Source: Labilithrix sp.
GTDB lineage: Bacteria; Myxococcota_A; Polyangia; Polyangiales; Polyangiaceae
Reading direction: 5' to 3'
Length of the DNA: 64,000 nt
NCBI GenBank assembly: GCA_019637105.1
Contig: JAHBWF010000010.1
Location: 1-64,000 of the forward strand
Shown: positions 17,216-26,616 of the stretch, in pieces
Layout of the letters: each line of letters starts with the position of its first letter
How positions within the stretch are numbered: position 1 is the stretch's first letter
Translations under genes and position numbers: made by a program
The notes under the pieces: model-generated
The model's input: only the letters and a program-made list of their open reading frames with translations
Databases searched by the model: none
Told to the model about the DNA's origin: nothing

Positions 17216-19492
17216 CTACTTCAGCTCGAGCCCGATGACCGGCACGCCGGCCTCTCCGCGGTCCATGTAGCCGTAACGGGCCAGGTTACCGAGGACCTTG
17301 ACCACGTAACCGCGGGTCTCCACGAACGGGATGGCCTCGACGAAGACGTCGAGCGTCTGGCCCTTGGCGCGGCCGAGCCAGCGCTGGATCGCCTCCGGGC
17401 CGGCGTTGTAGGCCGCGACGGCGAGCGCGACGTTGTCGCCGAACGCGTCGAGCATCGCGCGGAGGTAGAGCGAGCCGATCGCGATGCTCTGCGACGGGCT
17501 CGTCAACAGCGAGTCGTCGTGCTCGAGCCCGACCGACTTCGCGGTCGCTCGCGCCGTCTCGGGCATGAGCTGCATGAGGCCGACCGCGCGCGCCGGAGAG
17601 ACGACGTCGGGATCGAACACGCTCTCCTGGCGCATCACCGACCAGACGAGGTCGGCGTCGACGCGCGACCTCGCGGCCGACGCGCGGACGATCCCGGCGT
17701 AGGGCCGCGGGAACAGGCACTCCCAGGCGCTGCGGTTCTTCCCGCCCGGCGCCGTCGCGAGCTCGCGCTGCGGGACCTGGAGCGAGACCTGGTAGCGTCG
17801 CTTGCCGCGGTCGAGCATCGCGTACGCGGCGCAGAGCGCCTCGGTCCCGCGCGCCTCCGCCTTCGCGACGATCGCCGGCTCTCGCTCGCGGAGCATCGCC
17901 TCGGCTTCGCCGTCGAAGCCGATGCGGTGGAGCACGTCGATCGGAGGCGGGAGCTCGACCGAGAGCGGCGCGACGGAGCCGCTCTCCGCGGGGTCGATCG
18001 CGGGCGGGGGCGCGCCGCCGTTCTCCGCGATCCGGGCGCGCGCGACGAGCGCGGGGTACGAGAGCGGGCGGGTGCGCGCGACGTCGGCCCAGCGCGCGAG
18101 CGCGTGGAGCTTGTCGCCGTCGCGGAGGGCCGCGAGCGCGGCGAGGTTCGTCCAGCGCGCCGCGGTCAGCGGATCCTCGGCGGCGCCCGAGAGGTCCTCG
18201 AGGAGCTTGCGCGCCTTCTTGTGGTCGTGGCTCATCAGGTGCGCGAGCGCGCGGTAGCGCTCCGCCTCGCGCTTCTCCCGACCGCTCGGCCAGTGCTTGA
18301 CGTACTCGTCGAAGGCGAACGCGGCGTCCTTCCATCGCCCCGCGAGCGCGTGCGTACGCGCGAGGTGGAACTCGGCCTGATCCGCGTACGTCGTCTTCGG
18401 GTGCCGCTGGATCACCGACTGGAACGCCGGCTGCGCGTCCGCGTCGCGGTCGGCGCGCGAGAACGCGCGCGCGGAGAGGAACAGGTCCTCGGCCGCGCGC
18501 GGACCGCCGAGGTTCGCGCACTGGCGATACGCGAGCGCCGCCTCGGGGTAGCGCGTCCGCGCCTTGTAGTAGATCTCCGCCTTCGCGTGGCAGAGGTCGA
18601 TCGCCGAGGGGTGCGCTCCTTGCGCCGTCCGCCGCGCGCCGGCGCGCTCGACCGCGCGGAGCGCTTCGTCGGTCCGCGAGCCTTCGGCGAGGACGCGCGC
18701 GCGCGCGACGAGCTCGTCGGCGGTGAGGAGCTTCGGCGGCGTCTGCTTCTCGAGCACCTCGGCGGCCTCGGCGAAGACCGCGTCGTCGAGCGCGTGGACC
18801 GCGAGCCACCGCGCGTCGCCGACCGCGGCGGGATCGCCGTCCTTCAGCCGCGTGATCTGCATGCGGCGGAAGCGCGCCTTCTCCTCCTGCGCCCGCGTGC
18901 GCTTCGGCGCGTTGGCGACGCGATCCCACGCGGCCCGCGCCTTCGTGTTGTCCCCGACGCGGTCCCACGCCTCCGCCGCGAGGATCCACGAGGCGACGTC
19001 GCGCCGCCCGCCGAAGTGCTCCGCGGCCTTGTCGTACGGGCCCACGGCGAGCTCCGCGCGCGCGCGCATCCCCACGACGAGGTCCCGCAGGAGCGGCAGC
19101 TCGTCGTCGAGCTTCTCGAGCGCCGCGAGCGCCTCCGCCGGCCTGTCGAGCGCGAGCGACACGCGCGCCTTCGCGAGCCGGACCTCGGGCTTCTTCTGCT
19201 CGTCCGCGGGGAGCCGCGCGATCCCGGCCGCGGCGTCGGCGAAGCGGCCGACGCGGATCGCGTCCGACCACGCCAGCGCGGTGGCCTGAGCGTCGGCGCT
19301 CGGCGCGCTCGACGCGTCCTCCGGCGCCGCGGGGGCGACGACCGCCTCGCCGCCGGCGTCCGTCGCGGCCGACGTCGCGCGCGCCGGCGCGTCCTTCTGC
19401 CCGCAGCCCGCGGCGGACGCCGCGAGGAGCGCGGAGAGCAGCGCCGGCGCGAGCCGCGCCCGGACGCGTCGCGGATCACGGGATCGCGACAA
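17216..19492 (-). CDS. Lipoprotein lytic murein transglycosylase with TPR-like superhelix
   Basis: 758 residues. It cleaves the glycan strands of peptidoglycan to give anhydro-muropeptides. The start is a TTG at 19492, strongly supported by GGAGG five bases upstream. The signal peptide ends ASAAGC (Cys 30, lipobox), so it is probably an outer-membrane lipoprotein. Residues about 90-560 form a helical TPR/U-shaped domain as in Slt70. The SLT catalytic domain carries MRQESVFDP (catalytic Glu near 623), AVGLMQLMPETA, and AVAAYNAGPEAI. The first 17 bases overlap the 3' end of the DNA methyltransferase, so the two are probably transcribed together though functionally unrelated. Confidence 0.93.
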   Translation of the reverse strand: MSRSRDPRRVRARLAPALLSALLAASAAGCGQKDAPARATSAATDAGGEAVVAPAAPEDASSAPSADAQATALAWSDAIRVGRFADAAAGIARLPADEQKKPEVRLAKARVSLALDRPAEALAALEKLDDELPLLRDLVVGMRARAELAVGPYDKAAEHFGGRRDVASWILAAEAWDRVGDNTKARAAWDRVANAPKRTRAQEEKARFRRMQITRLKDGDPAAVGDARWLAVHALDDAVFAEAAEVLEKQTPPKLLTADELVARARVLAEGSRTDEALRAVERAGARRTAQGAHPSAIDLCHAKAEIYYKARTRYPEAALAYRQCANLGGPRAAEDLFLSARAFSRADRDADAQPAFQSVIQRHPKTTYADQAEFHLARTHALAGRWKDAAFAFDEYVKHWPSGREKREAERYRALAHLMSHDHKKARKLLEDLSGAAEDPLTAARWTNLAALAALRDGDKLHALARWADVARTRPLSYPALVARARIAENGGAPPPAIDPAESGSVAPLSVELPPPIDVLHRIGFDGEAEAMLREREPAIVAKAEARGTEALCAAYAMLDRGKRRYQVSLQVPQRELATAPGGKNRSAWECLFPRPYAGIVRASAARSRVDADLVWSVMRQESVFDPDVVSPARAVGLMQLMPETARATAKSVGLEHDDSLLTSPSQSIAIGSLYLRAMLDAFGDNVALAVAAYNAGPEAIQRWLGRAKGQTLDVFVEAIPFVETRGYVVKVLGNLARYGYMDRGEAGVPVIGLELK

Positions 19493-20723
19493 CGAAACCT
19501 CCGCCGCCCGAGAACCCCGTCGCCGCGGTGATGCCCGTCGGATCGACGCCGTCGACGACGCGGCGGAGGCGCGGCTCCGCGAGCGTGGCGAGGTGCTCGC
19601 CGGACTCGACGCCGATCCAGCGACGGCCCATCTTGTGCGCCACGGCGGCGGTCGTCCCGCTGCCGAGGAACGGATCGACGACCCAGTCTCCCGGGTCGGA
19701 CGCCATCGCGAGGACGCGCGCGACGAGCCGCTCGGGCTTCTTGTTGCGCGTGAACACGACCCCGCCCTCGCGCGCGATCCCCTGGAACGGGACGTCGTCC
19801 CAGACGTTGGTGAGCGGCTCGACGATCGCCGGGGCGCCGCCGACCTCGCGGACCTTGTCGGCGAGGAAGAGGACGCGGTTGCCGCCGCGCACGATGAACG
19901 GCGGCCGCCCGTCGCGCTCGAGGACGAAGACGCGCTCGGGCGCCTCGCGCGAGCGATCGACGACGCGGCGCGCCGCCTGGCCGATGGCCTCGTAGCGCGG
20001 CTGCGCGAAGCGGACGACGTGACGCGCCTTCCGGAGCGCGTGCGCGTGGACGCGCGCGACGAACGCCTCGCGGCCCAGCGCGCGCGTCGCCGCGCGCGCC
20101 GTCGGGTGCCCGAGCGCCTCGGCGACGGCGGCCCGGAGCGGGCGGAAGCGCCACCGCGCCGGCTTGGCGTCGGGGTCCTCGAGCCAGGTCGAGTACGCCG
20201 GGTCGAAGCCCTCCCGCACGCGCACCTGCGGGCGGTAGCGCCACTTCTTCTTGTCCTTCGCGTAGACGAGCAAAAAGTCCGAGACGTGCACCGGGCCGGC
20301 GTTGATCGCCTTGTGGCCCGTGGGGGCGCTGCGCACGATCGTGATCGTGCTGACGCGGTTGTGCGCGCCGAACACGGCGTCCATCAAGAGCGTCAGCGGC
20401 GCGAGCTGGGTGTCGTCGATCTCGACGAACACCGCGCCGTCGTCGGCGAGCAACGGACGGAGCGCCGCGAGCCGCGGCCGCATCATCGCGTCCCACTCCG
20501 CGGGCGCGCGCGCGTCGGCGTACTCGGCGAACGTGCGGCCCGTGTTGTAGGGCGGATCGAGGTAGGCGCACCGGATCGCGCCGTCGAAGCGCGGCCGGAG
20601 GCGCGCGAGCGCCTCGAGGTTGTCGCCGTGGACGAGGAGGTTCTCGGCCGCCGGATCGCCGTGCGCGCGCACGCGCGTGAGCCCGCCGAGCGGACCGGCG
20701 AGGACCTCGGGGGCGCCGCCCAC
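19476..20723 (-). CDS. Orphan site-specific DNA methyltransferase, beta class (N6-A/N4-C)
   Basis: About 415 residues. It transfers a methyl group from S-adenosylmethionine to exocyclic amino groups of A or C in DNA. The catalytic motif DPPYNTG (about 56-62) precedes the AdoMet-binding motif DPFLGSGTT near the C-terminus, the order of the beta group. A second conserved block, FVEIDDTQLAPL, is also present. No restriction gene is adjacent, so it is an orphan, possibly regulatory or epigenetic. The start is uncertain: GTG 20723 is the first start-like codon after the preceding gene's stop and has no good ribosome site; the frame stays open further upstream. The gene lies between the ABC1 kinase (35 bases) and the transglycosylase (17-bp overlap). 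Confidence 0.88.
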   Translation of the reverse strand: MGGAPEVLAGPLGGLTRVRAHGDPAAENLLVHGDNLEALARLRPRFDGAIRCAYLDPPYNTGRTFAEYADARAPAEWDAMMRPRLAALRPLLADDGAVFVEIDDTQLAPLTLLMDAVFGAHNRVSTITIVRSAPTGHKAINAGPVHVSDFLLVYAKDKKKWRYRPQVRVREGFDPAYSTWLEDPDAKPARWRFRPLRAAVAEALGHPTARAATRALGREAFVARVHAHALRKARHVVRFAQPRYEAIGQAARRVVDRSREAPERVFVLERDGRPPFIVRGGNRVLFLADKVREVGGAPAIVEPLTNVWDDVPFQGIAREGGVVFTRNKKPERLVARVLAMASDPGDWVVDPFLGSGTTAAVAHKMGRRWIGVESGEHLATLAEPRLRRVVDGVDPTGITAATGFSGGGGFVVAIP

Positions 20724-20758
20724 CGCCGCCGCGCCGTCGGCGCGCGCCCGCCCGCCCC

Positions 20759-22174
20759 TCAGATCTCCTCGTACGGTCCGCGAATCCACGGCTCGGCGAT
20801 CCTCCGCCAGTTCCCCTCGCCGCCGAGCCCCGCCATCACGCTCGCGAGGCCCCACTGCAGGCGGTTCATGAAGGTGTGATCCTGCGGCATGTGGATCGGC
20901 TTCGGGAGGTTCGGCAGGATCTCGCCCTCCTTCGGCTTCATGATCCGCTTGCCACCGCGCACGAGGAAGGCGACCGCCTCGCGCGCGATCGCGTGCGTGT
21001 GCCGGAACGTCCCGTCGGTCGTGAGCGGCTCGAGGATCATCTTCGAGTAGTCGACGAAGAGCTTGAAGCTCTCGGGATCGGAGCGATCGTACCCCAGCAC
21101 CTCGACGCAGGCGCGCTCGAACCCCTCCCAGTCGCCGTCCATCGCCGTCGTGATGTAGCGCTTCGTCCCCGCGAGGAGGTGCGCCGGCATCTTCTTCACG
21201 CAGCCGTAGTCGAGGAAGGCCACGCGTCCGCCGCCGAGGAAGCGGTAGTTCCCGGGGTGCGGGTCGGCGTAGAGCACGCCGTGCTTGAAGAGGGAGCGGA
21301 ACATGAAGCGCCAGATGGTGGCGCTCGCCGCGTTGCGCTCGTCCTGGTCCGCGCGCGCGCAGAACGACGCGTAGTCCTCCCCGTCGATCATCTCGAGCGT
21401 GAGGACGCGCTTCGTCGAGAACGCGTTCCACACGCGCGGGACGACGATGCCCTCGTCGCCGTCGTGGATGCGCCGGAACATCTCGGCGTTCTCGGCCTCG
21501 AGGCCGTAGTCGAGCTCGGCGAGGAAGACCGCCTTGATCTCGTCGAGCGTCTCCTTCGAGTGGTACTTCCGGCCGACCGGGGCGATCATCGACTCGAGCA
21601 TCGAGATGCTCTTCAGATCGTTGACGATCGCCTTGTCGATGTCGGGGTACTGGACCTTCACCGCGACGCGGTCGCCGCTCCTCGTCGTGGCGCGATGCAC
21701 CTGACCGATGCTCGCCGCGGCGAACGGATCGGGCTCCCACGCGCCGAAGATCTCCTCGGGCGGCCCCAGCTCCTTCGTGACGACCTTCTCGGCCGCCTCG
21801 CGCGAGAGCGGCGGGGCCTTCGCCTGGAGCTTCTTCAGGACCTCCTGGAACTTCTCCTCGTAGCCGGGCGGGGCGAGGCCGTCGATGTACGACGCCATCT
21901 GACCGAGCTTGAGGGGCAGGCCCTTCATCTCGCCGAGCGTCTTCAGCATCGCCTCGGCGGTCTTCTTCGCGTTCTCGAGGACACGCCTCTGCGCCTCGCG
22001 CTCCGCGGCGGCGTCGCTGCGCTTCCCGAACGCCGCGCGGCGCACGGCCTCGGTCGCCACCGGCAGCGCGCGGGTCGAGAGCGCACCGAGACGCGCGAGA
22101 CGCCCGAGGCGGGACGCCGGCGGGGCGTGCGGCCGCTTCTCCGACGTGGGTCGATCCGCCTCGTCATCCGACAT
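20759..22174 (-). CDS. ABC1/AarF/UbiB family atypical kinase
   Basis: 471 residues. The family comprises atypical protein-kinase-like ATPases linked to ubiquinone biosynthesis or lipid metabolism. Diagnostic motifs are visible: the KxGQ motif as LPLKLGQMAS, the Ala-rich loop replacing the glycine loop as PFAAASIGQVHRA, VAVKVQYPD with the Lys, DPHPGN near 285 in VLYADPHPGNYRF, and VAFLDYGCVKK as the DFG equivalent. The N-terminal 50 residues are low-complexity and basic. The start ATG 22174 (MSDDEADRP) opens a divergent intergenic region shared with a lipoprotein gene. No strong C-terminal membrane helix is evident. No other quinone gene is nearby, so the pathway cannot be assigned. Confidence 0.9.
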   Translation of the reverse strand: MSDDEADRPTSEKRPHAPPASRLGRLARLGALSTRALPVATEAVRRAAFGKRSDAAAEREAQRRVLENAKKTAEAMLKTLGEMKGLPLKLGQMASYIDGLAPPGYEEKFQEVLKKLQAKAPPLSREAAEKVVTKELGPPEEIFGAWEPDPFAAASIGQVHRATTRSGDRVAVKVQYPDIDKAIVNDLKSISMLESMIAPVGRKYHSKETLDEIKAVFLAELDYGLEAENAEMFRRIHDGDEGIVVPRVWNAFSTKRVLTLEMIDGEDYASFCARADQDERNAASATIWRFMFRSLFKHGVLYADPHPGNYRFLGGGRVAFLDYGCVKKMPAHLLAGTKRYITTAMDGDWEGFERACVEVLGYDRSDPESFKLFVDYSKMILEPLTTDGTFRHTHAIAREAVAFLVRGGKRIMKPKEGEILPNLPKPIHMPQDHTFMNRLQWGLASVMAGLGGEGNWRRIAEPWIRGPYEEI

Positions 22175-22345
22175 CGGCGGCGGATTCTGCCATGACGACG
22201 GCCGAGTCCAAAGCCGGACCGCTCCTCCACGGGTCCGCGCTGGACGCAGGGCTCCCGGCGGGCAGGCGCGGCGCGGCGCCGCCCGCCGCAGCGGCAGCGT
22301 GACCCGCGGACACGCGCCTGGGCTTTGGGTATGCTCGGCTCACGC

Positions 22346-22792
22346 ATGCGCCGGTACATCCCCGCCCTCCTCCTCGCGCTCGCCGCGATCGCGCCGTTTC
22401 CCCTCGCTGGATGCGACATCATCAACAAGCTGAAGGGCGGCGGCGGTGAAGACGCCGGGCTCGAGGCGTCGGCGGAGGCCGACGTCGACGCCGCCGCCGA
22501 AGAGGCCCCGCCGCCCGCGGAGACGGACACCCCGCCCGCGCCGACGACGACCCTGACGACCGTGACGCCGACCGCCACGACGACGGTGAAGCCGGTGACG
22601 GACGCGGGCGCGACGACCGACTCCGGCGCGACGGTCGCCGACGCGGCCGCTCCCGCCGACGCCGGCGCCGCGAAGACCGACGCCGGGCCGGCGCCGGCGC
22701 CCACGCCGACGCTGAAGATCCCGCAGAACCTCTTCGACGCCGGCGGCCTACGCTTCGACGCGGGGGGGTTCAAGCCCCCGTGGCAGCAGTAG
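22346..22792 (+). CDS. Small Asp/Ala/Thr-rich lipoprotein
   Basis: 148 residues from ATG 22346; ATG 22331 would add five residues. The twin-Arg-like n-region, hydrophobic core and lipobox PLAGC (Cys 23) indicate a lipoprotein. The mature part is low complexity: acidic and Ala-rich, then a TTTLTTVTPT stretch, then repeated ADAGA/TDAG units, ending with LFDAGGLRFDAGGFKPP. No fold or enzyme motif is recognised. It is divergent from the ABC1 kinase and 128 bases before a Ser/Thr kinase. Such Asp-Ala-Gly-rich lipoproteins are frequent in myxobacteria and have no known role. Confidence 0.75.
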   Translation: MRRYIPALLLALAAIAPFPLAGCDIINKLKGGGGEDAGLEASAEADVDAAAEEAPPPAETDTPPAPTTTLTTVTPTATTTVKPVTDAGATTDSGATVADAAAPADAGAAKTDAGPAPAPTPTLKIPQNLFDAGGLRFDAGGFKPPWQQ

Positions 22793-22920
22793 GCCGGACC
22801 GCCCCACCTCCTCGGACGCGCCGGCGCCGGGCCGGGCCGCGCGGGCGCCGGGGAGCTGGACCGGCGCAAACTTGACCCGGCTCGCGCCGGCGGCGAAATC
22901 TGCTACCGGAGAGCCTTCGA

Positions 22921-24336
22921 ATGGTCGCCGCCTCCCCCACCGGATCGCCGCCCGCGGACGCTCGCGCGCTGCCGCGCCGGTTCGGTCCGTACACGCTGTT
23001 CGAGCCGGTCGGGCGCGGCGGGATGGCGGAGCTCTTCCTCGCGCGCGCCGAGACCGAGCTCGGGGCGACGCGGCTCGTCGTCGTGAAGCTGATCCTCCCC
23101 GCCTTCTCGGACGATCCGCGCTTCGCGGAGATGCTGATCCACGAGGCGAAGCTCGCGGCCGGGCTCAGTCACCGTCACATCGTCCAGGTCCACGACCTCG
23201 GCCGCGACGAAGACCGCCTCTACATCGCGATGGAGTACGTCGAGGGCTTCGACCTCAACGCGCTCCTGCGCCTCTGCACCGAGAAGTCCGAGGGGCTGCC
23301 CGCGGAGCACGCGCTCGGGATCGTCGCCGACGTCCTCGCCGCGCTCGACTACGCGCACCGGCGCGTCGACGACGCCGGCGCGCCACTCGGGATCGTCCAC
23401 CGCGACGTCTCGCCGTCGAACGTCCTCATCTCGTACGACGGCGAGGTGAAGCTCTGCGACTTCGGCATCGCGCACGCCAACGACCTCGTGCGCGAAGAGG
23501 CGAGCGAGGCCCTCAAGGGCAAGGCCGGCTACATGAGCCCGGAGCACGCCCGCGCCGAGCGCCTCGACGCCCGCGCGGACGTCTTCGCGGCCGGGATCAT
23601 CCTCTGGGAGCTGCTCGCGGGCCGCCGCCTCTACAAACCTCGCAGCGAGATCCCGCTCCTCGAGCAGGCGCGACGCGCCGAGATCCCGCCGCTGCCCGAC
23701 AAGGGCCTCCCCGAGCGCGCGGAGCTCGAGCGCGTCGTTCGACGCGCGCTCGCTCCGAACCGCGACGATCGGTACGCGTCCGCCGGCGCGTTCCAGGACG
23801 AGCTCGAGGGCTACCTCGCGAAGGCGGGCCTCCTCGCGAGCCGGCTGAAGCTCGGCGAGTGGATCGCCGAGACGTTCGGGACGAAGCTGATCGAGGAGCG
23901 GCGCGCGAGCGAGTGCCGCCTCCCGAAGAGCGCGCCGCCGCCGCGGCCCTCCGGGGCGGTGCGCGCGCGGTCCACGGCCGAGAGCGTCAGCGTCCCCGTC
24001 GCCCCGCGCGCGCCCGCCGATCTCGCCGTCGACGTGACGCCGGAGGAGAGCGTCCCGCTCCTCGGCCCTTCGATCGGCGCGTATCTGAGCCTGGCGTCAT
24101 CGTCGGACGCGCCGTCCTCGGACGCGCCGCGCGCGCTCGCCGAGCGCTCCGACGCTTCACTCGCAGGATCCACGATGGATATCGAGCCGTCCTCCAAGAA
24201 GGTCGTCGACGCCGGCGACCGTCACGAGACCGACGCGGAGCTCATCGCGTGGGCGCGGAGGCGAGGCTGGATCTCCTTCGGCTTCTTCTTCGCCGTCGCC
24301 GCGACGATCGCGCTCGCCTGGGCGCTCACGCGCTGA
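22921..24336 (+). CDS. Ser/Thr protein kinase with C-terminal membrane tail anchor
   Basis: 471 residues. The kinase domain begins at once: GRGGMAELFLA glycine loop near 32, VVVK, catalytic loop HRDVSPSN near 160 (the Ser-for-Lys variant common in myxobacterial kinases), DFGIAHA, and YMSPEHAR. A disordered linker of about 150 residues follows. The last 24 residues (ISFGFFFAVAATIALAW) form a single membrane helix reaching the C-terminus, so unlike the first two kinases there is no external sensor. The start ATG 22921 has GGAG upstream. An MFS transporter starts eight bases after the stop, so the two are probably co-transcribed and the kinase may act on the transporter or report its activity (inference). 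Confidence 0.93.
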   Translation: MVAASPTGSPPADARALPRRFGPYTLFEPVGRGGMAELFLARAETELGATRLVVVKLILPAFSDDPRFAEMLIHEAKLAAGLSHRHIVQVHDLGRDEDRLYIAMEYVEGFDLNALLRLCTEKSEGLPAEHALGIVADVLAALDYAHRRVDDAGAPLGIVHRDVSPSNVLISYDGEVKLCDFGIAHANDLVREEASEALKGKAGYMSPEHARAERLDARADVFAAGIILWELLAGRRLYKPRSEIPLLEQARRAEIPPLPDKGLPERAELERVVRRALAPNRDDRYASAGAFQDELEGYLAKAGLLASRLKLGEWIAETFGTKLIEERRASECRLPKSAPPPRPSGAVRARSTAESVSVPVAPRAPADLAVDVTPEESVPLLGPSIGAYLSLASSSDAPSSDAPRALAERSDASLAGSTMDIEPSSKKVVDAGDRHETDAELIAWARRRGWISFGFFFAVAATIALAWALTR

Positions 24337-24344
24337 GCCGACGC

Positions 24345-25619
24345 ATGGACGACGAGGGCGAGCGCGCGGGTCGGACGAAGTCGAGCAAGATCTACGTCTT
24401 GTTCATCCTCGTGGTCGTCTACACGTTCAACTTCATCGATCGGCAGATCATCGGGATCCTCGCGGCGCCGATCAAGCGCGAGCTCGAGCTCACGGACACC
24501 GAGCTCGGCCTCATGGGCGGCCTCGCGTTCGCGCTGTTCTACGCGGGCCTCGGGATCCCGATCGCCTACCTCGCAGACCGCAAGAGCCGCGTCTGGATCA
24601 TGACGATCGCCCTCGCCCTCTGGAGCGCGTTCACCGCGCTCTCCGGGATGGCCGGCTCCTTCTGGCAGCTCTTCCTCTGCCGCATGGGCGTCGGCATCGG
24701 CGAGGCCGGCGGCGTCGCGCCGGCGTACTCGCTGATCAGCGACTACTTCCCGCCCCGAGAGCGCGGCCGCGCGCTGGCGGTCTACTCGTTCGGGATCCCG
24801 ATCGGCAGCGCGCTCGGGATGCTCTTCGGCGGCTTCATCGCGAGCGAGGTGAACTGGCGCGTGGCGTTCATCACCGTCGGCCTCGCCGGGCTCGTGCTCT
24901 CGTTCGTCTTCAAGCCGAGCGTCGCGGATCCGCCGCGCGGTCAGTACGATCCGCCGACCGCGGTGAAGGAGGCGGCCAGCCTCTCCCAGGTCGTGCGATC
25001 GCTGCTCGGCAAGCCGAGCTTCTGGGGCCTCACCGTGGGAGCGTCGAGCGGCTCGATCCTCGGCTACGGGCTCATGTTCTGGCTGCCGTCGTTCTTCGTC
25101 CGCAGCTACGGCCTCTCGCTGAAGCAGGTCTCGCTCTTCGTCGGCGCGCTCCTCTTCTTCGGGGGCGTGCTCGGGATGTGGATCGGCGGCGTGCTCGCCG
25201 ATCGGCTGGGCGCGAAGAGCCCGCGCTTCTACGCGCTGGTGCCCGCGGTCGCCGCGGCGCTCGCGGGGCCCGCGTACGGCCTCGCGATCACGATGCCCTC
25301 GTTGAAGGTCGGGTTCTTCCTGTTCCTCGTCCCGCAGATCCTCGGCCTCGTGTGGCTCGGGCCGGTGCTCACGTCGATCCAGCAGCTCGTCGCGCCGAAC
25401 ATGCGAACGACCGCGTCGGCGTTCTTCCTCTTCGTCAACAACCTGATCGGGATCGGCGTCGGGACGGTCTTCTTCGGCGCGCTCGCCGATCGCCTCACGC
25501 CGCGCTACGGCGCGGACGCGCTGCGGTACGCGATGCTGATCGGCCTCGGCTTCTTCGCGATCAGCGCGACGTCGTACGTGCTCGCGTCCCGCCGGCTCGA
25601 ACGCGACTGGCATCGCTGA
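24345..25619 (+). CDS. MFS transporter (spinster-like subgroup)
   Basis: 424 residues with about 12 membrane segments. Seen: YTFNFIDRQIIGILAAPIKREL at the first helix and loop (the motif of spinster-like and organic-anion MFS proteins), the MFS loop-2 signature YLADRKSRVW, GIGEAGGVAPAYSLI at helix 4-5, and GGVLADRLGAKSPR as the second-half counterpart. The start ATG 24345 is eight bases after the kinase stop; the longer in-frame extension upstream would read antisense to kinase motifs and is rejected. Substrate unknown; family members move sphingolipids, glucuronides or other organic anions. The next plus-strand gene is a TetR regulator, which may control it. Confidence 0.92.
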   Translation: MDDEGERAGRTKSSKIYVLFILVVVYTFNFIDRQIIGILAAPIKRELELTDTELGLMGGLAFALFYAGLGIPIAYLADRKSRVWIMTIALALWSAFTALSGMAGSFWQLFLCRMGVGIGEAGGVAPAYSLISDYFPPRERGRALAVYSFGIPIGSALGMLFGGFIASEVNWRVAFITVGLAGLVLSFVFKPSVADPPRGQYDPPTAVKEAASLSQVVRSLLGKPSFWGLTVGASSGSILGYGLMFWLPSFFVRSYGLSLKQVSLFVGALLFFGGVLGMWIGGVLADRLGAKSPRFYALVPAVAAALAGPAYGLAITMPSLKVGFFLFLVPQILGLVWLGPVLTSIQQLVAPNMRTTASAFFLFVNNLIGIGVGTVFFGALADRLTPRYGADALRYAMLIGLGFFAISATSYVLASRRLERDWHR

Positions 25620-25688
25620 CGCGCCGCACCGCGTCGACGCCGGCGCGACGACGCCGCGCGCCTGGAAGCCGTGGTCGCGCGCGCGTCT

Positions 25689-25726
25689 GACCGGGCGGTC
25701 GGTCCTCGATCGACGCCCGGACCGAC
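25689..25726. promoter_or_regulatory. Inverted repeats upstream of the TetR gene
   Basis: GACCG-GG-CGGTC (25689-25700) overlaps a second pair, GTCGGTCC (25698-25705) with GGACCGAC (25719-25726). A related half-site GACCGACC recurs near 25796. GACCG/CGGTC dyads are common TetR-type operators, so autoregulation of the TetR gene 100 bases downstream is plausible. Confidence 0.45.
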
Positions 25727-25829
25727 GGAACGAGGCGCCGCCGATGACGCGTCGAGGCGTACGAATGCCGCGCCGCGGCGTCGCGGGATCGGTTGACCGA
25801 CCACGTCCGCGCGGGCTACCGGTTGAAAC

Positions 25830-26498
25830 ATGAATCAGTCTTCAACTTCGACCGCGCGCCGAACGCCCGTCACGGAGCGCGGGCGCCAGGCTCGGTTGAA
25901 GCTGCTTCGCGCCGCCGAGGAGGTCTTCGGCGAGAAGGGCTACGAGGAGGCTTCGATCGCCGAGATCTGCCGGACCGCCGGCGCGGCCCTCGGCAGCTTC
26001 TACGTGTACTTCGCCGACAAGAAGGCCGCGTTCGTCGAGCTCGTCGATCTGCTCGGGCACCGCGTCCGGCGCGAGCTCGCCACGGCGATCGCGGATCGGC
26101 CGGATCGCATGGCGCAGGAGCGCGCCGGCCTCGTCGCGTTCTTCCGGTTCGTCGCCAAGCACAAGAAGCTCTATCGCATCGTCCGGCAGGCGGAGTTCGT
26201 CGACGCCGCCGCCTTCCGTCGCTACTACGCGCGCCTCGCGGCGGGCTACGCGAAGGGCCTCGGCGCCGCGATGGATCGCGACGAGGTCCGGCGGCTCGAT
26301 CCCGAGATCGTCAGCTACTGCCTCATGGGCATGGGCGACTTCCTCGGCATGCGCTGGGTCCTCTGGCAGGACGGCAGCCTCGCCGACGCCGAGCGCGTCG
26401 CCGACACCGCGATGACGCTCATCGCGAGCGGCCTCGCGCTGCCCCCGAAGAGCGCGCCCCGCAAGCAGCGCCCCGCTCGCCCGCGTGAGCCCTCGTGA
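25830..26498 (+). CDS. TetR/AcrR family transcriptional regulator
   Basis: 222 residues, standard length. The N-terminal helix-turn-helix is clear: LLRAAEEVFGEKGYEEASIAEICRTA region at about 25-50, then GSFYVYFADKKAAF, the TetR recognition helix signature. The C-terminal ligand and dimer domain is helical and unassigned (YCLMGMGDFLGMRWVLW). It probably represses itself and possibly the MFS transporter ending 210 bases upstream or the esterase 118 bases downstream. An inverted-repeat operator candidate lies at 25689-25726. ATG 25830 is the first start before the HTH; no Shine-Dalgarno is visible. Confidence 0.93.
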   Translation: MNQSSTSTARRTPVTERGRQARLKLLRAAEEVFGEKGYEEASIAEICRTAGAALGSFYVYFADKKAAFVELVDLLGHRVRRELATAIADRPDRMAQERAGLVAFFRFVAKHKKLYRIVRQAEFVDAAAFRRYYARLAAGYAKGLGAAMDRDEVRRLDPEIVSYCLMGMGDFLGMRWVLWQDGSLADAERVADTAMTLIASGLALPPKSAPRKQRPARPREPS

Positions 26499-26616
26499 GG
26501 GCTCCTCCCCGCATCACGCTCGGCAGGCCGAGCTCGTTCGTCGTCGTCTCTCGTTCGGAACAGGCCAAGGAGTCAGTCGTCGCTGCCCCCTCGGTCGAGA
26601 TCAAGGAGTAACAGCC

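Noticed and set aside
22872-25619. A kinase-MFS fusion read as one long frame
   Set aside because: The part before 24345 is out of frame with the kinase gene and has no motif; the two genes are separated by a stop and eight bases.
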